A stretch of 64,000 bases of DNA from an uncultured Pseudomonadota bacterium (GTDB lineage: Bacteria; Pseudomonadota; Gammaproteobacteria; Methylococcales; Methylomonadaceae): positions 62,001 to 126,000 of the forward strand of contig CAIQDI010000033.1 of NCBI GenBank assembly GCA_903870545.1. The letters are read 5' to 3'. Under the pieces are notes generated by a model. The model was not told the DNA's origin. It saw only the letters and a program-made list of their open reading frames with translations, and ran no database searches. Numbering within the stretch: position 1 is the first letter of the stretch; every line of letters starts with the position of its first letter. Both the position numbers and the translations under genes were made by a program. This document shows, piece by piece, positions 36,666 through 45,171 of the stretch.

Positions 36666-39347
36666 ATGAAAATTCATCAATTTGCCACCCAAGAAGCTCT
36701 CGCCAGTTTGCACAGCCGCCATGAAGGTTTGACGGCTGCCGAAGTTGAAAATCGCCTCAAAGAATACGGTAAAAATCAAATTGACGAAGTGCGTGGCGAA
36801 TCAATGGTGTTACGGTTCGTCAAAGAATTCACTCATTTTTTCGCGTTAATTTTATGGCTAGCGGCGGGACTCGCTTTTTTTGCCGAATCGCAGCAACCCA
36901 ACCAAGGCATGAAAACATTGGGTTATGCGATTTTAGGCGTAATTTTAGTGAATGGTTTATTTTCATTTTGGCAGCAATACCGCGCGGAACGCGCAATTGG
37001 CGCGTTACAAAAGTTATTACCCAGTTACGTTAAAGTCTTACGCGACAATCAAATTCAACAAATTTTAGCCGCACATTTAGTGCCAGGTGACGTGTTATTA
37101 CTGCAAGAAGGCGATAATGTGCCAGCGGATTGTCGGCTACTCGAAGCCTTTTCATTGCGCGTAAATAACGCCACGGTAACAGGTGAATCCAAAGCACAAG
37201 CACGAGATGCCCTGCCCTCAACCGAAGAAAGTTTAGAACACAGCCGCAATACTTTATTAGCCGGAACTTCCGTGGTTTCGGGCGAAGGACGAGCGTTAGT
37301 TTTTGCAACGGGAATGCACACCGAATTCGGAAAAATTGCCCATTTAACACAAACTGCCGTCAAAAGTGATTCGCCGTTGCAACGTGAAATCATGCGTTTA
37401 AGCCGAATTATCGCGGGCTTATCGGTCACGTTAGGCGTGATTTTCTTTTTCATTGGGCAAAGTGTCGGTTTGTCGTTTTGGGCGAATTTTATGTTCGCGA
37501 TTGGTATTATTGTCGCCAATGTTCCCGAAGGTTTATTGCCTACGGTGACGTTATCGTTAGCAATGGCGACGCAACGCATGGCAAAACGTAATGCGCTAAT
37601 TCGGCATTTGCCATCGGTAGAAGCCTTGGGATCCGCGACAGTGATTTGTACCGATAAAACGGGTACCCTGACTCAAAATAAAATGTCCGTTTGTGCGGTC
37701 TATTTACAAAATCAATCATTCACCACGACTGAGTTACAACGCCAATCCGATATTATCGTGGCGAATCGGCGATTTTTTGAAAACGCGCTGCATTGTCACA
37801 ATCTCAAAGAAACCATGAATAACGGGCAATCGAAAACATTGGGCGATCCGATGGAAATCGCGCTGGTTCACACCGCCAAAACCTGTTTGGGTGAAACGTT
37901 AGCGTATCCCAAAATTAACGAAGTCGCGTTTGATACCGACCGCAAACGTATTTCAACGATTCACCAAACGCCCAAAGGCGTTGTGCTGTATTGCAAAGGC
38001 GCGTTGGAAACCGTGTTGCCATTATGTACGCGCGTGCAAGAGGGCGATGCGATGGTGCCGATGACCGCCCAATTACACCAGCGTTTTGTTCAGGCGCAAG
38101 AAGCGATGGCGGATAAAGGTTTGCGCGTTTTGGCTTTTGCGTGGCGTGAAATCGATGAAGGTCATAACAGCGAAGCGCAAGAAAATGAGTTAATTTTGTG
38201 CGGGTTAGTGGGTTTGGAAGATCCGCCGCGTCCCGAAGTGTCGGAAGCAATGCGCCAATGCCATGTAGCAGGAATTAAAGTGATTATGGTCACGGGCGAT
38301 CATCCGCACACAGCGGTAGCCATTGGTAAAAAAATCGGGCAAGTAAGAACTGAAAATCCTTTGGTGATAACGGGCGACCAATTGCGTAAATTATCAGAAA
38401 TTCAATTGCGACTAGCATTAAATGCACCCGATATTATTTTTGCGCGTGTGGCGGCTGATCAAAAAATGCGAATTGTTGCCGCGCTGAAAAAGAAAAATCA
38501 TATTGTCGCGGTGACGGGCGATGGCGTGAATGATGCGCCCGCATTGAAACTCGCCGATATTGGTATTTCGATGGGCATTACCGGTACGGATGTCGCCAAA
38601 GAAGCGGCGGATATGATTTTATTGGACGATAATTTCGCCACCATTATTGCGGCGATTGAAGAAGGTCGGGCAGTTTATGACAATGTTCGCAAATTTTTCA
38701 CCTATATTTTAACGCACACGATTCCAGAATTAGTGCCGTTTTTAGCATTTGTATTGTTGCAGATTCCTTTACCATTAACGGTGTTGCAAATTCTCATTAT
38801 TGATTTAGGAACCGATACGCTACCGGCTTTGGCGTTGGGTGCAGAAAAACCTGATGCCGGAATTATGCAACGCCCGCCACGCTCCAAACAAGAACGTCTT
38901 GTCGATGGTCGACTGTTAATCCGAGCCTATTTGTTTTTGGGTATTATTGAAGCGTGTGCCGCGATGTCGGCGTATTTCTTTGTGTTGTATAGCGGCGGCT
39001 GGCATTGGGGCGAAAGTTTAGACAATCAAAATCCACTTTATATGCAAGCGACGACGGCGTGTTTGGGCGCGATTATTATCATGCAAACGATGAATGTTTT
39101 TCTGTGCAAAGTGCCTAATCGCAGTGTATTCAGTGTGAACTTGTTTAATAATCCAATGATAATTTGGAGTATTGCGCTACAAATTACGTTGATTATTGCC
39201 ATTATTTATACGCCGTGGGGGAATTTAATTTTTGGTACGGTGCCATTGACCGAGCAAACGTGGCTGATGATTTTACCGTTTGCATTGGGAATGTTGGCGA
39301 TTGAAGAGTTGCGGAAGTTTTTGTTTAAAAAACGCGGCTTAACTTAA
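36666..39347 (+). CDS. P-type cation ATPase resembling Na,K-ATPases (P2C-like)
   Basis: An 893-residue P2 ATPase with about ten membrane helices. TGES is at 172-175, the phosphorylation site DKTGTLTQ has D330, the nucleotide-binding part has KGALETVLPLC, and the hinge is VTGDGVNDAPALK. The M4 sequence VANVPEGLLPTVT and the M5-M6 IPELVPFL ... IDLGTDTLPALALG follow animal Na,K/H,K-ATPase alpha subunits more closely than SERCA-type or magnesium pumps. This suggests Na+ (or K+/H+) transport, but ion selectivity cannot be confirmed by eye. No beta subunit is seen. Its 3' end overlaps convergent ccmB by 9 bp. Confidence 0.88.
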   Translation: MKIHQFATQEALASLHSRHEGLTAAEVENRLKEYGKNQIDEVRGESMVLRFVKEFTHFFALILWLAAGLAFFAESQQPNQGMKTLGYAILGVILVNGLFSFWQQYRAERAIGALQKLLPSYVKVLRDNQIQQILAAHLVPGDVLLLQEGDNVPADCRLLEAFSLRVNNATVTGESKAQARDALPSTEESLEHSRNTLLAGTSVVSGEGRALVFATGMHTEFGKIAHLTQTAVKSDSPLQREIMRLSRIIAGLSVTLGVIFFFIGQSVGLSFWANFMFAIGIIVANVPEGLLPTVTLSLAMATQRMAKRNALIRHLPSVEALGSATVICTDKTGTLTQNKMSVCAVYLQNQSFTTTELQRQSDIIVANRRFFENALHCHNLKETMNNGQSKTLGDPMEIALVHTAKTCLGETLAYPKINEVAFDTDRKRISTIHQTPKGVVLYCKGALETVLPLCTRVQEGDAMVPMTAQLHQRFVQAQEAMADKGLRVLAFAWREIDEGHNSEAQENELILCGLVGLEDPPRPEVSEAMRQCHVAGIKVIMVTGDHPHTAVAIGKKIGQVRTENPLVITGDQLRKLSEIQLRLALNAPDIIFARVAADQKMRIVAALKKKNHIVAVTGDGVNDAPALKLADIGISMGITGTDVAKEAADMILLDDNFATIIAAIEEGRAVYDNVRKFFTYILTHTIPELVPFLAFVLLQIPLPLTVLQILIIDLGTDTLPALALGAEKPDAGIMQRPPRSKQERLVDGRLLIRAYLFLGIIEACAAMSAYFFVLYSGGWHWGESLDNQNPLYMQATTACLGAIIIMQTMNVFLCKVPNRSVFSVNLFNNPMIIWSIALQITLIIAIIYTPWGNLIFGTVPLTEQTWLMILPFALGMLAIEELRKFLFKKRGLT

Positions 39348-40013
39348 ACTCATTTTCAACGCCACTGCTGTGGGTAACGGTGTCAGCGTCAACGTAGCAA
39401 ATAAAATTGCCGACAGCATCGATAAATGTCCGCCAACCGGTAAACCCGACATGGCGGCATCTACCGCGCCGCTGGCAAAAATCAACATGGGCACATACAA
39501 CGGCAACACCAACACCGCTAATAATGCGCCGCCTTTGCCTAATCCCAACGTCAACGCCACGGCAATTGCGCCAATCAAACTCAGCACCGGCATTCCCAAT
39601 AATAACGTCGTTAACAAAATTATCATTACGTCGGTATCCATGCCCAACATCGTGGCAATAAACGGAGTCATCAATAATAATGGCACGCTCGACAATAACC
39701 AATGTGCAATCACTTTGGCTAATACCAATAACGACAACGGGTGTGGAGTCATCACCATCAATTCCAAACTGCCATCTTCAAAATCCGATTTAAACAGCGT
39801 TTCCATCGATAACAAAGACGCTAATAATGCTGCAACCCAAATAATCGCGGGGGCAATCCGTTTTAACAATAGCGGTTCCGCCCCCAACGCGAGCGGAAAT
39901 AATGTCACCACCATCACAAAAAAAGCGAGCGGGTTAATCAATTCGGAACTGTGACGATAAGCCAGCAAAACATCGCGGCGAATCACAGCGATAAAAGCAA
40001 TCAATAAAGTCAT
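39339..40013 (-). CDS. ccmB: Heme exporter protein CcmB
   Basis: CcmB is the membrane subunit of the CcmAB ABC complex that drives release of holo-CcmE in cytochrome c maturation. The 224-residue protein has six helices and matches CcmB from FIAVIRRDVLLAYRHSSELINPL through FKSDFEDGSLELMVMTP to the C-terminus. It overlaps ccmA by 4 bp. No ccmC, D, E, F, G or H follows; the convergent ATPase gene comes next, so the rest of the system must be encoded elsewhere. Confidence 0.94.
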   Translation of the reverse strand: MTLLIAFIAVIRRDVLLAYRHSSELINPLAFFVMVVTLFPLALGAEPLLLKRIAPAIIWVAALLASLLSMETLFKSDFEDGSLELMVMTPHPLSLLVLAKVIAHWLLSSVPLLLMTPFIATMLGMDTDVMIILLTTLLLGMPVLSLIGAIAVALTLGLGKGGALLAVLVLPLYVPMLIFASGAVDAAMSGLPVGGHLSMLSAILFATLTLTPLPTAVALKMSLS

Positions 40014-40630
40014 CGGCGTAACTCGATTTTTTGCACTAGCGTTTCAGGCAAATGCGTTTCGTGATGGGAAGTCATAACAACCATTCCGCCTTGTTTAACG
40101 TGTTTGATAATGAGTTGTTCGACCATTTGAATACTCGATTTATCAAGCGAAGTATACGGTTCATCCAGTATCCACAATGTTTTATGCGTACATAATAAAC
40201 GCGCCAATGCCAAACGGCGGCGTTGACCCGCAGATAAATAACGCACTGGCGTATTTTGATAACCGTTTAATTGCACTTGCTGCAAAGCCTCATCAATACT
40301 CAATGTTGGCACGGCGAGAGCTTGTGCGTATTGTAAATTTTCTTGCGCGGTAAGCGTATCTTTCAAGCCATTATTGTGACCGATGTAAGCCACATCGCGA
40401 TAAAATGCAGCGGCTAAATCTTGAATGGATTCATTATTCCAAAATAATTCGCCTTCATCAGGTTGCCGCAACCCCGTTAAAATTCGCAATAACGACGTTT
40501 TACCCGCGCCATTCACACCTTCAATCAATAAAATTTGTCCGCTGTGAAGATAAAAATTTAAACCACTGAACAACGTACGATTGTCACGCTGGCAAGCAAT
40601 TTGACGCGCTTCTAAAATAAATTCGGGCAT
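40010..40630 (-). CDS. ccmA: Cytochrome c maturation ATP-binding protein CcmA
   Basis: CcmA is the ATPase partner of CcmB. The 206-residue protein has Walker A GVNGAGKTSLLRIL, the ABC signature YLSAGQRRRLALARLL and Walker B LWILDEPYTSLD. The size (about 205) is typical for CcmA rather than general ABC ATPases. Its start overlaps the lipoprotein stop by one base (TAATG) and its stop overlaps ccmB by 4 bp, so all three are translationally coupled. Confidence 0.95.
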   Translation of the reverse strand: MPEFILEARQIACQRDNRTLFSGLNFYLHSGQILLIEGVNGAGKTSLLRILTGLRQPDEGELFWNNESIQDLAAAFYRDVAYIGHNNGLKDTLTAQENLQYAQALAVPTLSIDEALQQVQLNGYQNTPVRYLSAGQRRRLALARLLCTHKTLWILDEPYTSLDKSSIQMVEQLIIKHVKQGGMVVMTSHHETHLPETLVQKIELRR

Positions 40631-41007
40631 TATTTTGGTTTAATGGAAAGTAACATTTGCAAATTTTGAGCCGTTTTTTCACAACTGATTGCGGTTTGTT
40701 CGACGCGCTGACGTAATCCAAAACCAATGCTCAAACCGTCACTTTCACGCGCGGCGTATTCGTTCAGCGATTCACAGGCGCGTTGCATTTGCTGTTCAGC
40801 TTTCAGAATGGTTTCCGACGGTTCCGTTTCGCTAAACATCACCTCATTCGTCATGCTATTTTGCAATTGAAATACACTTTCGACCCGTTGCCGAAAAGCC
40901 TCTAACGTTTGGTTTTGTTCGCCATAAGTGCCGAGTAATGCCGTATTGCACCCCAACAATAGCGTCGCGTTCGCTAAAATAAATAATAAATTAAGTCTAG
41001 TTCGCAC
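40630..41007 (-). CDS. Small predicted lipoprotein in hem-ccm operon
   Basis: A 125-residue protein with a lipoprotein signal peptide (lipobox TLLLGC). The mature part is helical and polar, with several Gln/Glu-rich heptads (QTLEAFRQRVESVFQLQ, KAEQQMQRACESLNEYAA). No known family was recognised. It is tightly placed between hemY (2-bp gap) and ccmA (1-bp overlap). Its position suggests a part in heme or cytochrome handling at the envelope, but that is inference. Confidence 0.75.
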   Translation of the reverse strand: MRTRLNLLFILANATLLLGCNTALLGTYGEQNQTLEAFRQRVESVFQLQNSMTNEVMFSETEPSETILKAEQQMQRACESLNEYAARESDGLSIGFGLRQRVEQTAISCEKTAQNLQMLLSIKPK

Positions 41008-41009
41008 AA

Positions 41010-42242
41010 TTAAACCGAACGGGTGTCAATTTGATTCACCAACGCGCTCGCGGCAAGTTCCAAGCCTTGTTTATAAAACTGGCTGGCGGCAACGGCATCA
41101 TTTTGTGTCGATGCTAAATCACCCAGTAAACGGTAACTTTGTACATTTGGCTCAAGCACAATACTTTGTTGCAAATAACGCTGTGCTTTTGCGTAATCGG
41201 TACGTTGACCACTTAATTTTCCTAATACCATCAACAAAATCGCGTCATTCGCGTGACCGATTAGCCAACGTTCAGCCGTTTCGAGTTGCAAAACAGGATC
41301 GGTCGATTGAATGTTGCCGAATAAAACTAATAACGTGTCGCTCCAATTTGCCGACAAGTTTTTCACTAATTCTTCTTCAATACTCGCGCCAGCATCGACA
41401 TCAATCATGGCAGCAAAATAAATCGCCGCGACACCGCGCACGACTTTAATCGACAAAGGCATTTCCGCCCACAAGGTTTGTAATGCAAAACGATTTTTTT
41501 GTTCAGCGGCTTGTTTCAGTAAATTACTAAATACTTCCGTTTCAACCAATTTCAACTCTGCTTCCATTAACACTTTGTGCGTGGTGAGCGACGGAATTAA
41601 CGAACGTAACGACTGCCAATCTTCAAGTTTTTGATAGGTTAAATGCAGCAAACGCAACACATTGGCTTGTTTTGGATTGATTGAGTGCAAGCGCGTCAAG
41701 GTTTCTAAGGCTTGTTCATATTGTTCACCCGATAAATTTAATTCGGCTTGCGTCAACCCAATGGCAATTTCCGCGTCATCGCCGTGTTTAGCGGCAAATT
41801 GTAAATACTCGTCTCGTTTATCAAACGCGCCCCGAGATTGAGCAGCGCGGGCGGCAGTTAGATAATGAATTAAAGGCGCACCGCTGTGTGAAGCGTGCTT
41901 AATTAAAATCGTCTCCGCATCTTCCCAATTCCCTTCCGCTGAATCGACTAATCCTTTGATTAAGGCTTTTTGTGATAAAGCTATTTTGTTGTTAGCGACG
42001 CGCTTTTTGATTTTGGTTGGCAAGCGAACTGTCCAACCGAGTAAGCGAAAACTAAAATATAGCATGAAAAACACCGCCACCAACGCGCCCAAAAAGACAA
42101 ATAATGACGTTTCCAACGACCACTGATCAATGCCGATTAACACATAACCCGCGCTGTTCAAATGTGTCAGGAACTGGCTGCCGTAAAAAGCCGCTGCGCC
42201 TAAACCACCTAAAATAATTAAAAGAAAAAGCATTTTTTTCAT
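41010..42242 (-). CDS. hemY: HemY-type TPR membrane protein
   Basis: This is the gammaproteobacterial HemY (COG3071), not the protoporphyrinogen oxidase of Bacillus. The 410-residue protein has two N-terminal membrane helices (LFLLIILGGLGAAAFYG and LETSLFVFLGALVAVFFML) and a TPR-rich soluble part with repeats such as EDAETILIKHASHSGAPLIHYL, EQALETLTRLHSINPKQ and AKAQRYLQQSIVLEPN. Its exact function in heme synthesis is unresolved. It lies 12 bp after hemX. Confidence 0.92.
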   Translation of the reverse strand: MKKMLFLLIILGGLGAAAFYGSQFLTHLNSAGYVLIGIDQWSLETSLFVFLGALVAVFFMLYFSFRLLGWTVRLPTKIKKRVANNKIALSQKALIKGLVDSAEGNWEDAETILIKHASHSGAPLIHYLTAARAAQSRGAFDKRDEYLQFAAKHGDDAEIAIGLTQAELNLSGEQYEQALETLTRLHSINPKQANVLRLLHLTYQKLEDWQSLRSLIPSLTTHKVLMEAELKLVETEVFSNLLKQAAEQKNRFALQTLWAEMPLSIKVVRGVAAIYFAAMIDVDAGASIEEELVKNLSANWSDTLLVLFGNIQSTDPVLQLETAERWLIGHANDAILLMVLGKLSGQRTDYAKAQRYLQQSIVLEPNVQSYRLLGDLASTQNDAVAASQFYKQGLELAASALVNQIDTRSV

Positions 42243-42254
42243 GATGAATTTCTC

Positions 42255-43409
42255 TTATTGTTGCGCGGAAGGCGTGGTTTCATCTGCAACCGGCGCAGAT
42301 TTCGTGGGACTGGATAATGCTTTGTCTGTTTCAATTCGCAATTTTGTAATGTCGCGCAACATTTTCAGCGACAAGCTAATATCGGGGAATTGGCTACGAA
42401 TTCGCACGGCAGCGATTTTATCAAGCGACGCGGCGAAACGATCCGCTTCTTTTTCTTTGGCGAAGTTTTGCAGTAACCATTTTTGTGCGTCACTTAAACT
42501 CGCTTGATAAAGTACGTCGTTTTGCTGAACCAGAGCCACCGTAATAATTTCTAATTTGACCCGCAATTGCTCGCGAATAAATTGCGCTTGTTCGGGCGTT
42601 AAAATTTCGTTGACGTGTTGCTGAACGTGGCGAATCGTCACCATCGTTTCCAATTGTCCCATTAAATCTTTTGGCTCTTTTTTAACTTCTGGCGCAACGG
42701 GTTTAATTGTTTCGTCTTTTCCAGCGTAAGGCAACAGCAAAGTCAGCGAATCAATTTGAGTTTCTAACATTTGCAACGTTGAATAAATACCGACAACATC
42801 TGCGGCATTGACGCGACTAATGGCGGCAATATCTTTCGCTAATTGTTCGCGCACTTTATATGCGGCAGCATCACCACTTTCGCGCAGCCTTTGATCGGCA
42901 GCTTCGAGAGCTTCTTTTGTTGTGTTGACATCGCCCATCAAAAGTAGACGTTGGTTTGCCACACTCAACAAATATTCTGCGTCCGCCAACAACCAATCGC
43001 CGCGCGTTTTACCTAATTGGCGTTGTAATTTTTGGATTTCTTCGGATAACTCTTTGCGCGTGGTGTCTAATTTTTCGCCGTGCAATTTTGAGAATTCAGT
43101 GACGCTGTTCGTAAAATGTAATTCTTTGTTACCAACGTCAGTTTGAACGGCGGCGAGCTGTGATTGAATTGCCGCAAGTTGTGCTTGGTAATCGCTGATT
43201 TGTTGCGATACCGCGCCTTTCACTTCACCGCCTAAACCTTCTTGTTTGTCGCGCAATTGCGAAAGAAAATAATAGCCTGCGCCTGCGACAACGGCAATCA
43301 CCAATAAAATGATTAGACCAAACCAAAATCCGCTGCGAGAACGTCTGACTTCTTGCGTTGTCTCTTTGACAGTTGGTTGTTGTTCAACCGATTCAATCAA
43401 TTCAGCCAC
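42255..43409 (-). CDS. hemX: HemX-type membrane protein
   Basis: HemX (COG2959) is a single-span inner-membrane protein of unclear function encoded with hemCD. The 384-residue product has a cytoplasmic N-terminus, one membrane helix (FWFGLIILLVIAVVAGAGYYFL, about 28-49), a coiled-coil (QAQLAAIQSQLAAVQTDV) and the conserved C-terminal domain (DWLLADAEYLLSVANQRLLLMGD). The N- and C-termini are low complexity. It overlaps hemD by 13 bp. The SUMT domain sometimes annotated with this family is absent. Confidence 0.92.
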   Translation of the reverse strand: MAELIESVEQQPTVKETTQEVRRSRSGFWFGLIILLVIAVVAGAGYYFLSQLRDKQEGLGGEVKGAVSQQISDYQAQLAAIQSQLAAVQTDVGNKELHFTNSVTEFSKLHGEKLDTTRKELSEEIQKLQRQLGKTRGDWLLADAEYLLSVANQRLLLMGDVNTTKEALEAADQRLRESGDAAAYKVREQLAKDIAAISRVNAADVVGIYSTLQMLETQIDSLTLLLPYAGKDETIKPVAPEVKKEPKDLMGQLETMVTIRHVQQHVNEILTPEQAQFIREQLRVKLEIITVALVQQNDVLYQASLSDAQKWLLQNFAKEKEADRFAASLDKIAAVRIRSQFPDISLSLKMLRDITKLRIETDKALSSPTKSAPVADETTPSAQQ

Positions 43410-44182
43410 TTTTCTTCCCCATTTATTATCGTCGTTATTGTATTAAGAATTGCGTCATCTGACGGCATTTGCGCGAGTGAAATACGTTCAAAACCGAGAT
43501 TTTTTGCGATGGTTTGAATGCGCTCACCGACTACCACTAAAGGTATTTTTTTTAACAAATTCTGTTGTGATTCAGGTAACATTTTTACCAAATTCTGTAT
43601 CGCTTCGCCACTGGTTATCGTTATTAAATTTAACTGTTTTTTCGTGATTAACTGCGAAACTTCGGCGCAATCGATTTCAGGTATTTCGCGCCGATAAACG
43701 TTTTGATAACTGACCTTTGCACCGCGTTTTTCCAAGATATTCGCTAAGGTTTCACGTCCATTTTCACCCCGAATTATCACGATATTTTTCTGGGAAACAC
43801 GCTGTAATTCGGGTAAATCTAATAACGCCTCGCTATTATAACCATGCTGAGGCATTAAATCGACGTTCAAACCGACAGCTTTTAAGGCTTGCGCGGTGGC
43901 TTGACCGATTGCAAAACACGATTTTGTTTTCAAGTCGCGCATTCTAGCATCATCCAACTGTGAACAATAACAACGCACCGCATTTACGCTAGTAAAAATA
44001 ACAAAAATTGCCGATGTTAAATGCTGCTCAATTTCGTCTACACTCAAAATTATCGGAATAATTTCGAGCGTCGGCAAACGAATCGGAATGCCATTATGAG
44101 CGTGAATTAACGCGCATAAATTTTCGGCTTGATGGGCGGGGCGCGTGACTAAAATTCGCGTTTGTTTTAAATCAGCCATCAA
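43397..44182 (-). CDS. hemD: Uroporphyrinogen-III synthase
   Basis: HemD cyclises and rearranges hydroxymethylbilane to uroporphyrinogen III. The 261-residue protein is poorly conserved, as in all HemD. It has the expected N-terminal [17 protein letters not shown], a central [17 protein letters not shown] and a [15 protein letters not shown] end. It starts inside the hemC end (11-bp overlap). An alternative start at M2 makes almost no difference. Confidence 0.93.
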   Translation of the reverse strand: MMADLKQTRILVTRPAHQAENLCALIHAHNGIPIRLPTLEIIPIILSVDEIEQHLTSAIFVIFTSVNAVRCYCSQLDDARMRDLKTKSCFAIGQATAQALKAVGLNVDLMPQHGYNSEALLDLPELQRVSQKNIVIIRGENGRETLANILEKRGAKVSYQNVYRREIPEIDCAEVSQLITKKQLNLITITSGEAIQNLVKMLPESQQNLLKKIPLVVVGERIQTIAKNLGFERISLAQMPSDDAILNTITTIINGEEKWLN

Positions 44183-45101
44183 TCAACGCTTTCAAAATTT
44201 CAGCCGCACCTTGTTTCAGTAATTCATCGGCAATACTTTCGCCAATTCCACCGGAATTTTTAAAATCGCCACGTTGTTCAGCATGATAAATGACGCTGCC
44301 GTCAGGATTTCCGACCAAACCACGCATAAAAATTTCGCCATCGTTTAATTCGGCAAAACCTGCAATGGGAACTTGGCAACCACCGTTTAATTTGGCATTC
44401 ATGGCGCGTTCAGCGATAACACAAATTGCAGTCATTTCGTCGTGTAAGGATTTTAACATTTCGTTAATTTCAACATCATCAACGCGGCATTCAATGCCAA
44501 TTGCGCCTTGTCCGCACGCTGGCAAACTGGTTTCTGGTGGCAAACTTTGACGAATTCTGTCTGCCATTCCTAACCGTTTCAAACCGGCAGAAGCGAGAAT
44601 AATCGCGTCATAATCGCCCGCATCGAGTTTCGCTAAACGTGTATTTACATTGCCGCGCAACGACAAAATTTCGGCATTCGGAAAACGCGCTTTGATTTGG
44701 CATTGGCGACGCAAACTCGACGTGCCGATTTTTGCATTTTCGGGTAAATCGTCAAAGTTTTGATAATGATTCGACACAAACGCATCGGTCGGATCTTCGC
44801 GTTTCAAAATCGCCGCAAGGTGCAAACCTTCGGGGAAATCAATCGGCACGTCTTTCATCGAATGCACCGCAATATCAGCGTTTCCTTCGAGCATTCCTTG
44901 TTCGAGTTCTTTTACAAACAAACCTTTTCCGCCAATTTTCGCGAGCGGCGAGTCGAGAATTTTATCGCCGCGCGTCACCATTTTAACGAGTTCGGTTTGA
45001 ATGTTGGGGAACGCCTGTTGTAAAAGTGCGGCGACGTGTTCGGCTTGCCAAAGTGCTAACGGACTTTGACGGGTGGCAATTCGGATAATTTTAATAGTCA
45101 C
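44172..45101 (-). CDS. hemC: Porphobilinogen deaminase (hydroxymethylbilane synthase)
   Basis: HemC polymerises four porphobilinogens on a dipyrromethane cofactor. The 309-residue protein shows [54 protein letters not shown] and the cofactor-cysteine loop [13 protein letters not shown]. It is the first gene of a hemC-hemD-hemX-hemY-lipoprotein-ccmA-ccmB run. Upstream, before valS, lies a perfect 12-bp inverted repeat. Confidence 0.97.
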   Translation of the reverse strand: MTIKIIRIATRQSPLALWQAEHVAALLQQAFPNIQTELVKMVTRGDKILDSPLAKIGGKGLFVKELEQGMLEGNADIAVHSMKDVPIDFPEGLHLAAILKREDPTDAFVSNHYQNFDDLPENAKIGTSSLRRQCQIKARFPNAEILSLRGNVNTRLAKLDAGDYDAIILASAGLKRLGMADRIRQSLPPETSLPACGQGAIGIECRVDDVEINEMLKSLHDEMTAICVIAERAMNAKLNGGCQVPIAGFAELNDGEIFMRGLVGNPDGSVIYHAEQRGDFKNSGGIGESIADELLKQGAAEILKALIDG

Positions 45102-45130
45102 TTGGAATTAAACAGTTAGAGTTAAAAGTG

Positions 45131-45165
45131 GTAGGTCGAATTCATTTTAGTGAAATTCGACCTAC
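45131..45165. repeat. Perfect 12-bp inverted repeat between valS and hemC
   Basis: GTAGGTCGAATT (45131-45142) pairs with AATTCGACCTAC (45154-45165) around an 11-bp loop. There is no U-run. The form suggests a dispersed intergenic palindrome (REP/MITE-like) or a processing hairpin. Copy number outside the window cannot be judged. Confidence 0.7.
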
Positions 45166-45171
45166 TCGGAA

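Noticed and set aside
39370-39954. 194-residue plus-strand ORF opposite ccmB
   Set aside because: Antisense shadow of a well-supported membrane protein gene; the Asn/Thr-rich translation is the mirror of hydrophobic codons.
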